Source: Portulaca oleracea
Taxonomy: Eukaryota; Streptophyta; Magnoliopsida; Caryophyllales; Portulacaceae
Assembly (NCBI GenBank): GCA_029582165.1
Contig: CM055882.1
Location: 20,859,867 to 20,923,866 of the forward strand
Length of the DNA stretch: 64,000 bases
Direction of reading: 5' to 3'
Below, in pieces: positions 11,141-22,548 of this stretch. Below the pieces are notes generated by a model, which saw only the letters and a list, made by a program, of their open reading frames with translations, was not told the origin of the DNA and did not search any database. Each line of letters begins with the position of its first letter. Within the stretch, counting starts at the first letter, position 1. A program made the position numbers and the translations under genes.

Positions 11141-11827
11141 GCAAGCTTGATTTCCTATGTTTTCTTTTTCTTGATCTCAGTTGTATTGGAGGGAGGATAA
11201 GGGCATTGTCATCTTTTCAATTTAAATATTAGGGCATTTTTGTTAACCAATATAAAAAGTAGGGGTATTCTTGTCCAAATCGTTGATATATCTGAAAAGG
11301 TAGACAATTATTTAATGATAAAGGTGAGGTGGGGTAATCAATATTTCTTAATTGTAGAGGGTAAAATCCTCATTTCAAAATAATTGGGGGAAGGTATATG
11401 TTATTACTTCTATTAAATATCCATACTTTATAATAATTATTTTCAAAAAATTCATAAAATTTTATTTCATAAATTCGTAGCGTCATAATTTAATGTTTAA
11501 GTATTTATCTATTAAATTAGATGTTTATTAAATTGTAATCCCTGTCTACATATTTATACATCTACTATAAAATAAATGAGTGATATAGTAAGTTAATCTT
11601 GAAATTATCGATAAATATTTTATTTTATTTTCTTTGTATGAACGATAATATTTGTATAAAAAAAAAGTTATATTGATTACGATAATTCTATTTTCTTGTT
11701 TCTTCTTTTTGGTTTTGATTTTGTGATTTTTTTTAGCTTGTTTTATAATTCTTTTTATATAACTTTACTCAAATTTCTTGTTCAATTTCTGGTAGCTTAC
11801 TTATAATTAAAAAAAATTTATCTATAG

Positions 11828-11830
<3 letters not shown>

Positions 11831-11892
<62 letters not shown>
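11831..11892. repeat. (AC)n(AT)n microsatellite
   Basis: About 19 AC units are followed by about 12 AT units, directly abutting the family B element at 11893. Confidence 0.95.
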
Positions 11893-11893
<1 letters not shown>

Positions 11894-12328
11894 GGGAAAT
11901 TGGATTCTAATAATCCCTACTTTTGCAAATTGGATGACAATAATCCCTACTTTCAATTTGTATTATGGTGGTCCAAAAAAAAAAAAATTGTATTGTAGTG
12001 GGACATAATCGAGAGTATACCTTAAATATCATAGATTTTGTGTTGCATTTGATTCAAAACTTTGTATAACACTTTACCACGATTTTTAATAAATTTACAG
12101 CATTTCTCCCAAATTTTTTCTATTTTTTTATGATTTTTTCAATTTTATTCCTTTTAAAAAATCATAATAATTGCTTGGAATCTCAAAAAATAATTTAAAA
12201 ATGTTTTAGCAACTACACTTCATTACCTATCTGGGGGCACGAACGAAAAAAACAAAAACAATATGGGGTAGGCATGAAAAAAATAAAAAGAATGTGGTGA
12301 TGGATTTGATACCACTACAATAAAATTA
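11893..12328. mobile_element. TA-adjacent MITE (family B), right end truncated
   Basis: It begins AGGGAAATTGGATTCTAATA and continues through a non-coding interior that matches, inverted, the complete element at 61225-61727. It stops at CCACTACAATAAAATTA, before the right inverted repeat, where TATATATA begins. Family B copies recur at 22531, 53280 and 61225. Confidence 0.7.
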
Positions 12329-12608
12329 TATATATATATTAATAGTTTTATTAAAAAATTTATTATTTAAAATAGTTATTAAAGAAAATACAAATTAATA
12401 GTATACACTTTTCATGAAAATTTTACTATAATATCAATTATCGTTTATAGTTATTTCCAACTCTTGGCATTAAACGTTTTCTTTTTCAGGTTATATCTAT
12501 GAAAACACTAAATTGCATGTGTAGGTTTGGAACGTACTTTGAAAATAATCAAATTTCCCAAATTTTTTCTTCCAGTTTTGAAATTCCCTTAGGTGCTTGT
12601 ATTTTAAT

Positions 12609-12670
<62 letters not shown>

Positions 12671-13322
12671 TATTTTGATAATTGTAAAGTTCTATGCTTA
12701 ATTTATTTATATTGATTTTCATAATCATGTTGAAATGAAGAAATTAATTATTCGATTATTGTAAAGCTTTATACTTAATTTATTTAAAATGATTTTCATT
12801 TTCATAATTGTGTTGTAATAAAGTAGAGATTAATTTATTTATAGTGATTAAACTTTGTAAAAAATAAATTATCAATTAAATTTAGGGAGTTGAAGAGACT
12901 TCAATAATGAAGTTTAATTTTGATTTTAAAAAAAATTTAAAATTCAATTTATTACATGAGAATGTCACATGACAACTTGTTAGACATGCATGTTTTGTTT
13001 TAATATAATTAATAGATAAGTGTACCGCTTGGAATTACTTCTAAAATGATTAGCAACTTGGAATATACAAAAGTCGAAACCTACCAAATGAAATTGTCCC
13101 TTTTACATTTAGATCTTCTTAAGGGAAGATGATACATACATGATCCTTACTTCACCAACTAGATTTATGTCATAGTTGTTGAGAACCATCCAATGCTTGG
13201 CTTGGAAGGTTCATTTTGTAGCTCAAAACAATTGAAGGATGAATTCATGAAAATGAAAAAGAAAAATTGTGTTGATTGCTTTGTGTCTAAATTATTTGCA
13301 TCACATGTCATATATATATATA
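12329..13322. other. AT-rich gene-free stretch
   Basis: Nothing coding was recognised. It contains a (GATA)n microsatellite and, at the right edge, the TATATATA tract used as target by the adjacent LINE. Confidence 0.5.
12609..12670. repeat. (GATA)15 microsatellite
   Basis: This is an uninterrupted tetranucleotide run of about 62 bp. Confidence 0.97.
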
Positions 13323-13451
13323 TTTTTTTGGTAACAAGTGGTAAGAGTACAACCCCTAGGACACCCTTCTCTCAAGGGATCGAACTAGGACATCATGACT
13401 AAGAATAGAAAGCAACTAAAAAGAAGCACAAGAGGATCAAGAAACCGCGGA

Positions 13452-13712
13452 CTAGAGGGACAAACCAAACTTAGCAATCAAGTCAGCAGCTCTATTACCT
13501 TCTCTAAAAATATGTGTTAAAGGAATAACGTTACATTTTGGCAAGAGTAATAAGATATCTTGAACCAGCGAGGTCGCATCCCAAGGGGTATGGAAAATAT
13601 CTTGAATAGCTTTGATAACGATAAAATTATCACCTTCCACAATCAGATTGATGATCCCTAAATGAATGGCATGAAGAAGACCTTTCCTAAGCGTCGTAGC
13701 CTCTACAACCAA
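13452..13712 (-). pseudogene. LINE RNase H domain (fragment)
   Basis: The translation has the plant LINE RNase H pattern: VVEATTLRKGLLHA, NLIVEGDNFIVIKAI and HIFREGNRAADLIA with the conserved acidic residues. It is the C-terminal part of the ORF2 protein and is out of frame with the upstream RT piece. Confidence 0.85.
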
Positions 13713-14149
13713 AATAGAAGAACAGGCAAGCGGAAAGGGGGAAGCTGCAACAAGTTAACTCTCATCATCATGAACAATGAACCCGCCCCCAGGGGATTTG
13801 AAACCATCAACATTAAGCTTGAAGAGGCCTTGAGGGGGTTTAGACCACGAAACCCAGACTGAGCCAGGAGACTTCCCACGAACTAGGAGGGAGAAGAACT
13901 AAAGAAGTTAAGAAGGCTTTTCCCAACTGAGCCCTCATCCACCATTCTGCAGCAACTTGTTTAGCACGAATGAGGGTGATGAGGGGAGGTTGAGATTTCT
14001 GCATAAAGACCACCGAGTTACGAGCTTTCCACATGCTCCGGAGAAGAGTAGTAATTCTATCAAAGGAAGCAATATTTGAAGATTGTTTAATTCTGGAAAG
14101 AAAATGGTGGAATGATTCCGTTTAAGCAGGGGTTGCTGAGGGATCAGCC

Positions 14150-14280
14150 CAACCATGATTTATGGCTAAATCCCAAATTTCCAAAGCCATGGGGCACTGG
14201 AGAAAAAAGTGGTCTAGATCGTCCGTATGCTCAGAACACCAAGGACAAGAACTGGAAGGAATATTAACCCCTCTATAACT
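14150..14280 (-). pseudogene. LINE zf-RVT zinc-binding region
   Basis: The minus strand reads CPWCSEHTDDLDHFFLQCP, the CxxC...H....C zinc finger that sits between RT and RNase H in plant LINEs. The neighbouring frame (near 14034-13990) continues WKARNSVVF, also typical of this region. Confidence 0.8.
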
Positions 14281-14797
14281 AAGAGTATAACGAAGCAGTA
14301 AAGCATTCCATAAGGTTCGTCAAAGAAACAATTTTAATTTAGGTTGAATATCAACCTTCCAGATCCAGTTGAATTCCCAAGGCGGATAATTACTAGAAAT
14401 ATTATGAGCTAGCCAAGTAGCAGATTTAGTAGAAAATTCATCGGTACTTGAAAGACCCCAACAAAGGCTATCAATGTTACTAAATGGTTTAGGAGTAATT
14501 TTTAATTAATTCAACAGCATCATTATTCACTAGAGATTGAATACGAGGAATGTTCCAAGTTTTATCCGGAAAAATGAAATCAGAAACCAGAAGATCAAGA
14601 TCAACTTGAGATTCATTTTCTATCCAAAGAAAATCCAGGAGATTTTGAGAGTGACACCAATTATCTCTCCAAAAGTTAATAGATTCTCCATTCCCAACCT
14701 TCCAACAGAGACCTTTTGAAAAGAAGAGGCGAGATTTTAGGATAGATTTCTAGGCCTAAGAATCATTTTGATTTGACTAACCCTTAAACAGGTCATC

Positions 14798-15340
14798 TCA
14801 AAATAAATATTTCGCACGCATTTGATCCACCCATAGTCCTTGTCCAAAGAGGACTTTCCACAATAGTTTACATAAAAAAGCTGTGTTAACAGCTTTCGTT
14901 TTCTGAAGACCAAGACCTCCCAAATTTTTCGGGAGACAAACTTTATCCCAAGCAATCATATTCAAGCCCTTATTAATATTTAGATCTTTCCAAAAAAAAT
15001 TGCAACAAATAGTATGAATTTGACGGGCAGCTTCGAATTCCTTTGACAATTGAAAACACCGAAGGGTATGCGAAGGCATAGCCTTTACACGAGAATGTAT
15101 AAAAACGGTTCGACCATCCTTTGAAATAAACTTTGATTTCCAAGGTTGGAGCTTATATGCAGACCTAGAGATTAAGTCTGAGAAAGTTGTTTTAGAAGGA
15201 CGATTTGAAGAAACGGGGCACCCTAGGTATTTTCCAAATACAGTAAGCTGGGAAATGCCAAAAACTCCTAAAACCAAATTCTTATCATGGGTAGTTGCAT
15301 GTTTTGAGAAGATCAAGGCTGATTTGTGAAAGTTAACCAA
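14798..15340 (-). pseudogene. LINE reverse transcriptase C-terminal part
   Basis: About 180 codons are open. Motifs include FGKYLGCPVSSNRPSK, AYKLQPWKSKFISKDGR, FFWKDLN, IAWDKVCLPKNLGGLGL and NTAFLCKLLWK. These are the post-catalytic blocks of plant L1 reverse transcriptase. The palm with the YADD/FADD active site lies upstream of the truncation and is absent. Confidence 0.9.
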
Positions 15341-15360
15341 TTGTTCAGACCAACTACAAA

Positions 15361-17251
15361 ATATATATAAGAAAGATTGAATGCTTTTTTTTTTTTATTA
15401 GACAAGGGTGAGGCAATGATTAGTTTAACAAGTAAACAAGTTTAGGTTTCATTTTTAACGTTGTATATCTCGTACGACGCACAGGAAGATTTTCATTATT
15501 TATATGTGATTTATTTTTTAGATTAATTTTATAACAATTATCAGTTTAAATAATAATTAAGAATTAATAATAAAATTATACAACAATTGTACTCTAACTA
15601 TTTTTATATTTTCTTCAAATAAGTTATCCTCAAAATTAATTTAGACAATATACTAGTGAATGATACTAAAATTTATATTTATTTTCAATATTATCTTAAT
15701 TACATATAATAAATAACAGTAGTAAGTTTTTTATTCGTTAATTTATAAATGCAAGCAACTCTATAATTTCCTTTAAGTATTTATCAATAACATGCAAAAA
15801 GAAATTAAATTTGAACATTGAAATAAATTATTGAGATAATAGAAGCCATGGGTATACATTATATATATGTTGTTGGAAACTTAATTCCATTAAATAAATA
15901 TAAATTTGTTTATAAAAGTAATTAAAATAAAAAAGGTCAGAGAAATTATGAAGCATAGCTATTAAGTTGTAAATAATTAATAATTTAAAATTTAAAAATA
16001 ATTAGCAGTACTAAAATTTAAACATATATCAACATCAAAACATCAATCAAAGTTGCATTACTTTTATTTATAACAAAGAGAGATTAATTTACATTTTTTT
16101 ATTGTAATATTATTGTTAATTTTTTCTTTTTAAAATCCTCAAAGAAAACATAAAACAATAATATCATATTTTTATGGTTAGTAATTCCAAAATTTTAAGT
16201 ATATATCAACAGTTCAAAATATCAATAAAAACAAAGTTGCATTACTTTTATTTATAACAAAGAGATATTTAACATTAATAATGATTTTTCTTTTTACAAT
16301 TATTAAAGAAAACATGAAACAATAATATAGGTTTTTTTTATAAGAGTTGCACACTTTAATATCTGTTAAATCTTACTTTAATCTAATTTTTATAGTTGGA
16401 TTGATTTATTCTAATAATAAATTTTGGTGGAAGAAAAGACTAACTAATAAATATTTTTTTATAAAAAGATGATGAATATTATTTTAATAACGTGATTTAA
16501 CTTTTGGCCGTTGTTTTTTGTATTTTCTTTTGGATATCCGGTTTTTTCTTTTAACTGATCTCTATAATTAAGATTAGAATATGAAAAGGTATGTTCTTTT
16601 GTTTTCTTAAAAAAAAAAGTTAAATGTAATACTAAAGTAATCTATTATCTATTATATATATTAAAACAAAACAAAAGCAATCTACAATTGACATGTGGCA
16701 TGCTTATGGAAAAAATTAATTTATTTTATAAGATTATTAATTATCTTAGATCACCTATTAACCTTCCACCTCTCAAGTATTACTCAATAGCACATAATAA
16801 TATTTAATTTTAAAAAAAGAAATAACTATCTACTGACTGTTACAATTCAAAAACAACTCAAAACTGATTATATGATAGTATTAAAATCCAAAATTAATAT
16901 TAAAAATATAAATTAAAATATTAAAATGAACAACAAATTATAAAGTATCAAAATTTGTCTTAATGATAAGACAAAAGATTGAGAATTTGAGATCATTATT
17001 ATCATTTACAACAAGTAAAATATTATTTCTTATTAGAAAATTGGTGAATAAATTACAAATATGATCATCATCAAATACATAAATTGTAAGTTCATAAAAA
17101 AATAGACCCTAAGATTCTTGATTTATTCTCCTAATTTAATTATAAAAAACTAAAAATACAAAAAATTATAATATAATTAATATATAATTAAAAAGAAGGA
17201 TTCATGAGTCAATCTTTCTTCCACCAAAATTATAATTACAATGTATCAATA
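15361..17251. other. Very AT-rich gene-free stretch with an internal duplication
   Basis: No coding sequence was seen. Segments at about 16012-16090 and 16192-16270 share AAAGTTGCATTACTTTTATT and neighbouring bases, indicating an old local duplication of about 180 bp. Confidence 0.5.
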
Positions 17252-18341
17252 TAATGAGAAGGGGAAAATAGTGAGCATAGAAGCATGACTAATCTCAGCC
17301 ATTGGTTTCAAGATCAAAGGTTGATATAAAAGAGCTATTTTATATTTATTTGTAGATGGTAGACTTAATTTTCATTGGCTAAATAAAAAAAATTGATTTA
17401 CTTTCAAAATAATTGGGGAAGTCACGTGAGCTAGGTTAAAAAACCAAAGGGGTTGTTTTTGATTTTGGTGCTAGGGAGATTCACGCTTGACATACACATT
17501 CAATACATCATTCATCTTCAACATCCCTCCATCTCCTTCCCCTCCAATTGTTACTTCTGCCATCTTCGTTTCTTGGGTCAGCTTAGAACAAATTTTTGAA
17601 AAACACAAACTGCTGAGAAAGAGGGGCACCATTACTGAAAAGAAAAGGTTGAAGAGATGAAATCAAGTCGAAGTCGATTTCCCGGTGAATTGTGAGAGCA
17701 CACAATTGCGATTTTCCGGCACACACTGTAGGTTCTGGCGACGAGTTTTCCGGCGAGGTTTTGGTTGAAGTGAAAACCAGGTACGTTGGTTATCCGGTAA
17801 AAGGGGTTTTCCGGCGACGAGTTTTCCAGCCAATTGCAAGAGAAAGTCAAACCCAGGTCGTCTGTTTCCGGCGGGTAAGTGTGTTTTCCAGCGATCTCGT
17901 GGGGTTTGTTTCCCGTTTTCCGGCGATCTTGTGGAGTTTTCCGGTCAATTGCACGCCCAGCCGCCATCGCTGCCGGTCAGATGGAAAAAAGGGCTACTAC
18001 TCTGTTCTACGTTGCCCGACTATGTTCAGATGCTACTGCTACAATACTACTGCTGCTGTTGTTCGTGGTCGAAGACGGCACCACCACCGACGCCGACGAC
18101 CCCCAACGCCACCTAGAACTCACCGTTGACCACCAAGCGTAAACCCCCATTACAATTCGAGTTCTTGTCTAAATTGTTCATACTCTATTCATTGTTCATG
18201 CTCTGTTTCAAATCCTAGTTTTGATGTTTTGCTTATGGGGTAGTATGTGTCGTAGGTGCAATGAGGCAACTATACTTTATGTACATTTGGATACACCCTG
18301 ATGTTCATTTTATTTGTATATATATGTTCATTTTCATAGAT
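17252..18341 (+). repeat. Left terminal inverted repeat of the 5.2 kb MULE
   Basis: It is matched in inverted orientation by 21362-22451. The inner boundary was set where both arms share the GTATATATATGTTCATTTTC stretch. Immediately inside, at about 18343-18410, the outermost terminal sequence recurs in diverged form (TATAATGAGAAGAGGGAATTT). The reading frame of about 145 codons at 17692 is treated as leader DNA because the right arm does not keep it open. Confidence 0.85.
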
Positions 18342-18806
18342 ATAATGAGAAGAGGGAATTTGTGATCATAGAAGCATACAAGATCCTAGCCTTTGATTCC
18401 AAATGAAAACTTGATGTTCATTTAGCTACAACTTGATGCTCATTTTCATGTTTATAGATGTACATTATCAGGAATACATGTGATGTTCATAACAGAATAG
18501 TTGATGTTCACAACTAAAATACTTAATCTTCATTTAGGTACAACTTGATGCTCATTTTCATATACGCAGAAGTTTATTTCCACAAACTGATATCTATATA
18601 CTGAAAGAACATTTGATGACAACTTAATGTTCATTTCATGTCGGTATAGTGGGTTTTATATGTTTGAATCGATGTTCGTTCAGTATACCCATGATGTTCA
18701 TTATGTTCCAACTTGATGATCATCTCAGTACAATGTGATGTTCATTTCATTTTAACATTGCGACAGTTGAGTTTATGTTCATTTCATCAACTAATATTTT
18801 CCAATT

Positions 18807-19132
18807 CAGGTGTATGCTGGACTTGACGGACGACAACACTGCTCGCGTCCTCGCATTGGACGTTTTGACAAGCATTTTGTGTGATATGGCCAACGAAACA
18901 GTTGACGTGGGCGAGGCTTCTAGCCCAGTGCCAGATAATGTACTCAGAGACGCGGACACGGCTGGGGGGTGCTGAATGAATCTCCATTTGAAACGCCACA
19001 ACTGGCGCAGAAATCGCCAGTGGTCCCCGCCCCCCCGCGTACTGAGGCATCTTCCCCTATTGTACCGAGTGCAACGTCTACAAAGACAAAGCGCGGGGCT
19101 GGAAGAATATATAGAGTTTGAGTCTCAAGATA
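18807..19132 (+). pseudogene. GC-rich exon-like island in the MULE, unrecognised
   Basis: It begins after a good acceptor (TTTTCCAATTCAG) and has high GC. One frame reads MLDLTDDNTARVLALDVLTS and then ASSPVPDN. After a frame change the next reads NESPFETPQLAQKSP and ATSTKTKRGAGRIYRV before a stop. Low-complexity acidic and Ser/Pro-rich sequence like this is common before the DNA-binding domain of FAR1-type proteins, but this is only inference. At least one frameshift breaks it. Confidence 0.4.
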
Positions 19133-20973
19133 TGTCTGGTTGCGGTGTGTCCCAGAAATGAACATCAAGTGTTAGTTGTATGGTCATTTAGATATTGTGA
19201 AAAGAACATCAAGTTATAATGAAATAAACATGAAATTATATTTATATCAGGTGGGCATAAAATGAACATCAAGTATTGGGTGTATGAACATCAAGCTATT
19301 GTCAAATGAACATCAAGTTGTACACGGATGAACATGAAATGGCAATGAAAAATGGACATCATATTGAGATGAACATACATAAACTTGATGAAATGAATAT
19401 GAGGTTGTATTGGAATGAACATCATATTCAGTTTTGCATCCCTTTGATTTTCATTCCACCTTTAATTGGTACTCATTGCATAAACTTGATGAAATGAACA
19501 TCAAGTTATATTGGAATGAACATCAACTCTTGACCTGAAATGAACATCATGTTATATTGGAATGAACATCAAGTGTTAGTTGAACATCAAGTGTTAGTTG
19601 TATTGTTATTTAGATATTGTGAAAAGAACATCAAGTTATAATGAACTAAACATGAAATTATATTTTTTATATCAAGTGGGCATGAAATGAACATCAAGTA
19701 TTGGGTGTATGAACATCAATCTATTGGGAAATAAACATCAAGTTGTACTGGAATGAACATCAAATGGCAAGGAAAAGTGGACATCATATTGAGATGAACA
19801 TACATAAACTTGATGAAATGAATACCAAGTTATATCGGAATGAACATCATATTCAGTTTTGTATCCTAAAATTCCACTTTCAATTGATGCTCCTTGCATA
19901 AACTTGATGAAATGAACATACATCAAGTTATATTGGAATGAACATCAACTGTTGACATGAAATGAACATATGTTATATTGGAATGAACATCATATTCAGT
20001 TTTGTATCCCTTTAATTTTCATTTCCACCTCAATTGATGCTCATTTCATAACTTGATGAAATGAACATCAAGTTATATTAGAATGAACATCATATGGCAA
20101 TGAAAGTGGACATTATATTGAGATGAAAATGAACATCATGTTACATTGGAATGAACATCATATTTAGTTTTGTATCCCTTTTATTTTCATTCCACCTTCA
20201 ATTGATGATGCTCATTTCATGAATTGATGTTAACATTGGGGTAATGTGATGAAAATCATTTTCAGATTACAATGATCGATTCAAAATGAAATAAACATCT
20301 ATATGAAACTGACATGAACATCAAGGTATTGTGAAATGGACATCAAGTTATAACTTGATATTCATTTCATATTACAATGATCGATTCAAAGTGTTGGCTG
20401 TAAATATCAAGGTATTGGGAAATGAACATTAAGTTATAATTGAATTGAAAATCACACCAAATGGAACATATATGTAATATGGAAAAAGACATCAGTCGGT
20501 CATGAAATGAGCATCAAGTTATAATGGAATGAACATCAACTGGCAACGAAAGTGGAAATCGTATTGAGATGAAAATACATCAACTCATACTGAGATGAAT
20601 ATGTATATGTATTGAAAAGCACGTCATGTAGGCATTTTATGCTCATCAATTGGGAATGAGTTTGGTAATGAAATGAACATCATTTATATGTAAATGATCT
20701 TCAAGGGTACCCGAAATGAACACCACATGTAATTAATATGAACATCATCCAAACATCAAGTCACTTGTTCTGATGAGTATATTTATATATATTGAAAATC
20801 AGTTTCGCATGTTTATTCATGGAAAGCACTTCAACCGAATCTGACCAAAATTCATCAACTCAAACCTAAAGCAAAATGAATGTTTTTATGTTAAAAAAAC
20901 TAACACAAACTCGAATATTTCAATCATGAATCCAAAAGCATAGTCAACTAATGTTCAAAACAACTTCATTAGA

Positions 20974-21120
20974 TCATCCATAACGCTTTGGACAATTCTT
21001 GTTGTCGTGTGTTGCTATTTGGTCGCAACACTTGCACCTTCTTGCACTTGCTTTCTTCTCGCTGGCAACCTTCACTGGTGTCTTCATCCTCTTGCCTCTT
21101 CCCTTCATGAGCGAAGCTGG
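20974..21120 (-). pseudogene. Zinc-knuckle tail of a FAR1/MULE-type transposase
   Basis: The minus strand reads GRGKRMKTPVKVASEKKASA followed by RCKCCDQIATHDNKNCPKRY and a stop codon at 20974. The Cys-Cys-His-Cys knuckle with HDxxNCP at the very C-terminus is typical of FAR1-related and MuDR-like transposases. Only this last exon is visible; the rest appears replaced by motif arrays. Confidence 0.55.
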
Positions 21121-21281
21121 AGGGTGGATGAATGGTTATGAACATCTATAGACATGCAAATGAGCATCAAGTTGTAGCTAAATGAATATTACGTTTTCAT
21201 TTGCGAACATCAACTATTCTGTAAGGAACATCAACTGTATTACTGACAAATAACTTACATGTCATGCAACAGGGTGTCACT

Positions 21282-21283
<2 letters not shown>

Positions 21284-21351
<68 letters not shown>
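21284..21351. repeat. (TA)n microsatellite inside the right part of the MULE
   Basis: About 34 TA units interrupt the region where the right inverted repeat ends. Confidence 0.95.
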
Positions 21352-21358
<7 letters not shown>

Positions 21359-21361
21359 TCA

Positions 21362-22451
21362 TTCTATGAAAATGAACATATATATACAATTAAAATGAAC
21401 ATCGAGGTGTATCCAAATGAACATCTAGTATAGTTGCCACATTGCACCTACAACACATACTACCCCACAAGTAAAACATCAAAACTGGGATTTGAAACAA
21501 AGCATGAACAATGAAAAGAGTATGAACAATTTAGATAATAAATCGAATTGTAGCAGGGTTTACGCTTGGTGGTCGACGGTGAGTTGTAGGTGGCGTTGGG
21601 GGTCGTCGGCGTCGGTAGTGGTGCCTGACCACAAACAAAGCAGCAGAGTATTGTAGCAATGACGTAACAAAGTCGTGCAACGAGAACGCAGTAGCAGCCG
21701 CTTGCATCCGACCGCAACGGTGGCGGCTGGGCGTGCAATTGACCGAAAAACTTCACAAGATCGCTACAAGATCACCGGAAAACGGGAAACAAACCCCACA
21801 AGATCGCTGGCGCCTGGAAAACACACTTACCCACCGGAAACAGACGACCTGGGTTTCACTTTCTCTTGCAATTGGTCATAAAACTCATTGCTGGAAAACC
21901 CCCTTTACCGGATAACCAACATACCTGGGTTTCACTTTAACCAAAACCTCGCCGGAAAACTCATCGCCGGAACCTACAGTGTGCCGGAAAATCGCAATTG
22001 TGTGCTCTCACAATTCACCGGGAAATCGACTTTAACTTGCTTTCAACACTTCACCTTTTGCTATTCAGTAATGGTGCCCCTCTTTCTCAGCAATTTGTGT
22101 TTTTTAAAAATTTGTTCTGAGCTGACGCAAGAGATGAAGATGGCAGAAGCAAATAATTCGAGGGGAAGGAGATGGAGGGATGTTGAAGATGAATGATGTA
22201 TTGAATGTGTATGTCAGGTATGAATCTCCCCAGCACCAAAATCAAAAACAACCCCATTGGTTTCTTAACCTATCTCACGTGACTTCCCCAATTATTAAAA
22301 ACAAAATATTAATTTTTTATTCAGCCAATGAAAATTAAGTCTACCACCTACAAATAAAGATAAAATAGCCCTTTTATATCAACCTTTGATCTTGAAACCA
22401 ATGGCTGAGATTAGTCATGCTTCTATGCTCATTATTTTCCCCTTCTCATTA
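21362..22451 (-). repeat. Right terminal inverted repeat of the 5.2 kb MULE
   Basis: This is the inverted counterpart of 17252-18341. By eye the arms are similar over their full length with scattered substitutions and small indels, so they are old enough to have diverged. Confidence 0.85.
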
Positions 22452-22459
22452 TATCAATT

Positions 22460-22462
<3 letters not shown>

Positions 22463-22530
<68 letters not shown>
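22463..22530. repeat. (TA)n microsatellite
   Basis: About 34 TA units lie between the MULE end and the family B-like end at 22531. Confidence 0.95.
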
Positions 22531-22534
<4 letters not shown>

Positions 22535-22548
22535 AAATTGTATTCTAA

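Larger units (their letters stand above)
9555..11411. mobile_element. MULE-type element (1.86 kb) with 9-bp TSD and gene-like cargo
   Basis: Perfect 9-bp flanking repeats ATTAAATAT lie at 9546-9554 and 11412-11420. Inverted ends of roughly 150-170 bp are diverged but alignable: AACTAATAATATATG..CTATTTTGAAATAAGG on the left and AAGTAATAACATATA..TTATTTTGAAATGAGG read inverted on the right. A 9-bp duplication with long inverted repeats is the Mutator-like signature. No transposase is present. The interior holds a GC-rich exon-like island (9855-10018), a fold-back MITE (about 10131-10518) and decayed exon-like pieces (about 10780-11140). Confidence 0.8.
13323..15360 (-). mobile_element. 5'-truncated L1-type LINE
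   Basis: Reading on the minus strand, the order is reverse-transcriptase thumb region, zf-RVT zinc finger, RNase H domain, then a 3' UTR ending CTTGTTACCAAAAAAA (a short poly-A, seen as T at 13323-13329). TATATATA-type direct repeats flank both ends. The endonuclease and catalytic RT core are missing, as expected from 5' truncation during insertion. Several stops and frameshifts show it is dead. Confidence 0.9.
18270..21440. repeat. Arrays of ATGAACATCA / TGATGTTCAT motifs
   Basis: Several dozen copies of a degenerate motif, core ATGAACATCA often followed by AGTT, occur every 20-60 bases. From about 18290 to 18790 the motif reads mostly as TGATGTTCATTT. From about 19150 to 21430 it reads mostly as the complement, AAATGAACATCA. 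Orientation therefore flips at the exon-like island. This is not a simple tandem repeat because spacing and spacers vary. Confidence 0.85.
17252..22451. mobile_element. 5.2 kb MULE-like element with ~1.1 kb terminal inverted repeats
   Basis: The left arm (17252-18341) and right arm (22451-21362, inverted) match over about 1,090 bp, both starting TAATGAGAAGGGGAAAATA. Flanking DNA shows an 8-bp near-repeat TATCAATA/TATCAATT. Each arm contains a GC-rich, leader-like segment rich in TTTTCCGG words (17690-18130). The core holds an exon-like island (18807-19132), a zinc-knuckle fragment of a FAR1-like transposase (21120-20974, minus) and long arrays of an ATGAACATCA motif. The transposase is not intact, so the copy is non-autonomous. 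Confidence 0.8.

Noticed and set aside
10858..11232. A 124-codon hydrophobic plus-strand frame as a membrane protein
   Set aside because: The hydrophobic middle is AT-rich intron-like DNA between two exon-like pieces inside the MULE.
12609..12670. GATA repeat as a light-responsive promoter element
   Set aside because: A pure tetranucleotide microsatellite with no gene nearby.
17692..18129. An open frame of about 145 codons in the left MULE arm
   Set aside because: GC-rich leader-like DNA with TTTTCCGG repeats; the matching right arm does not keep the frame and no domain is recognisable.
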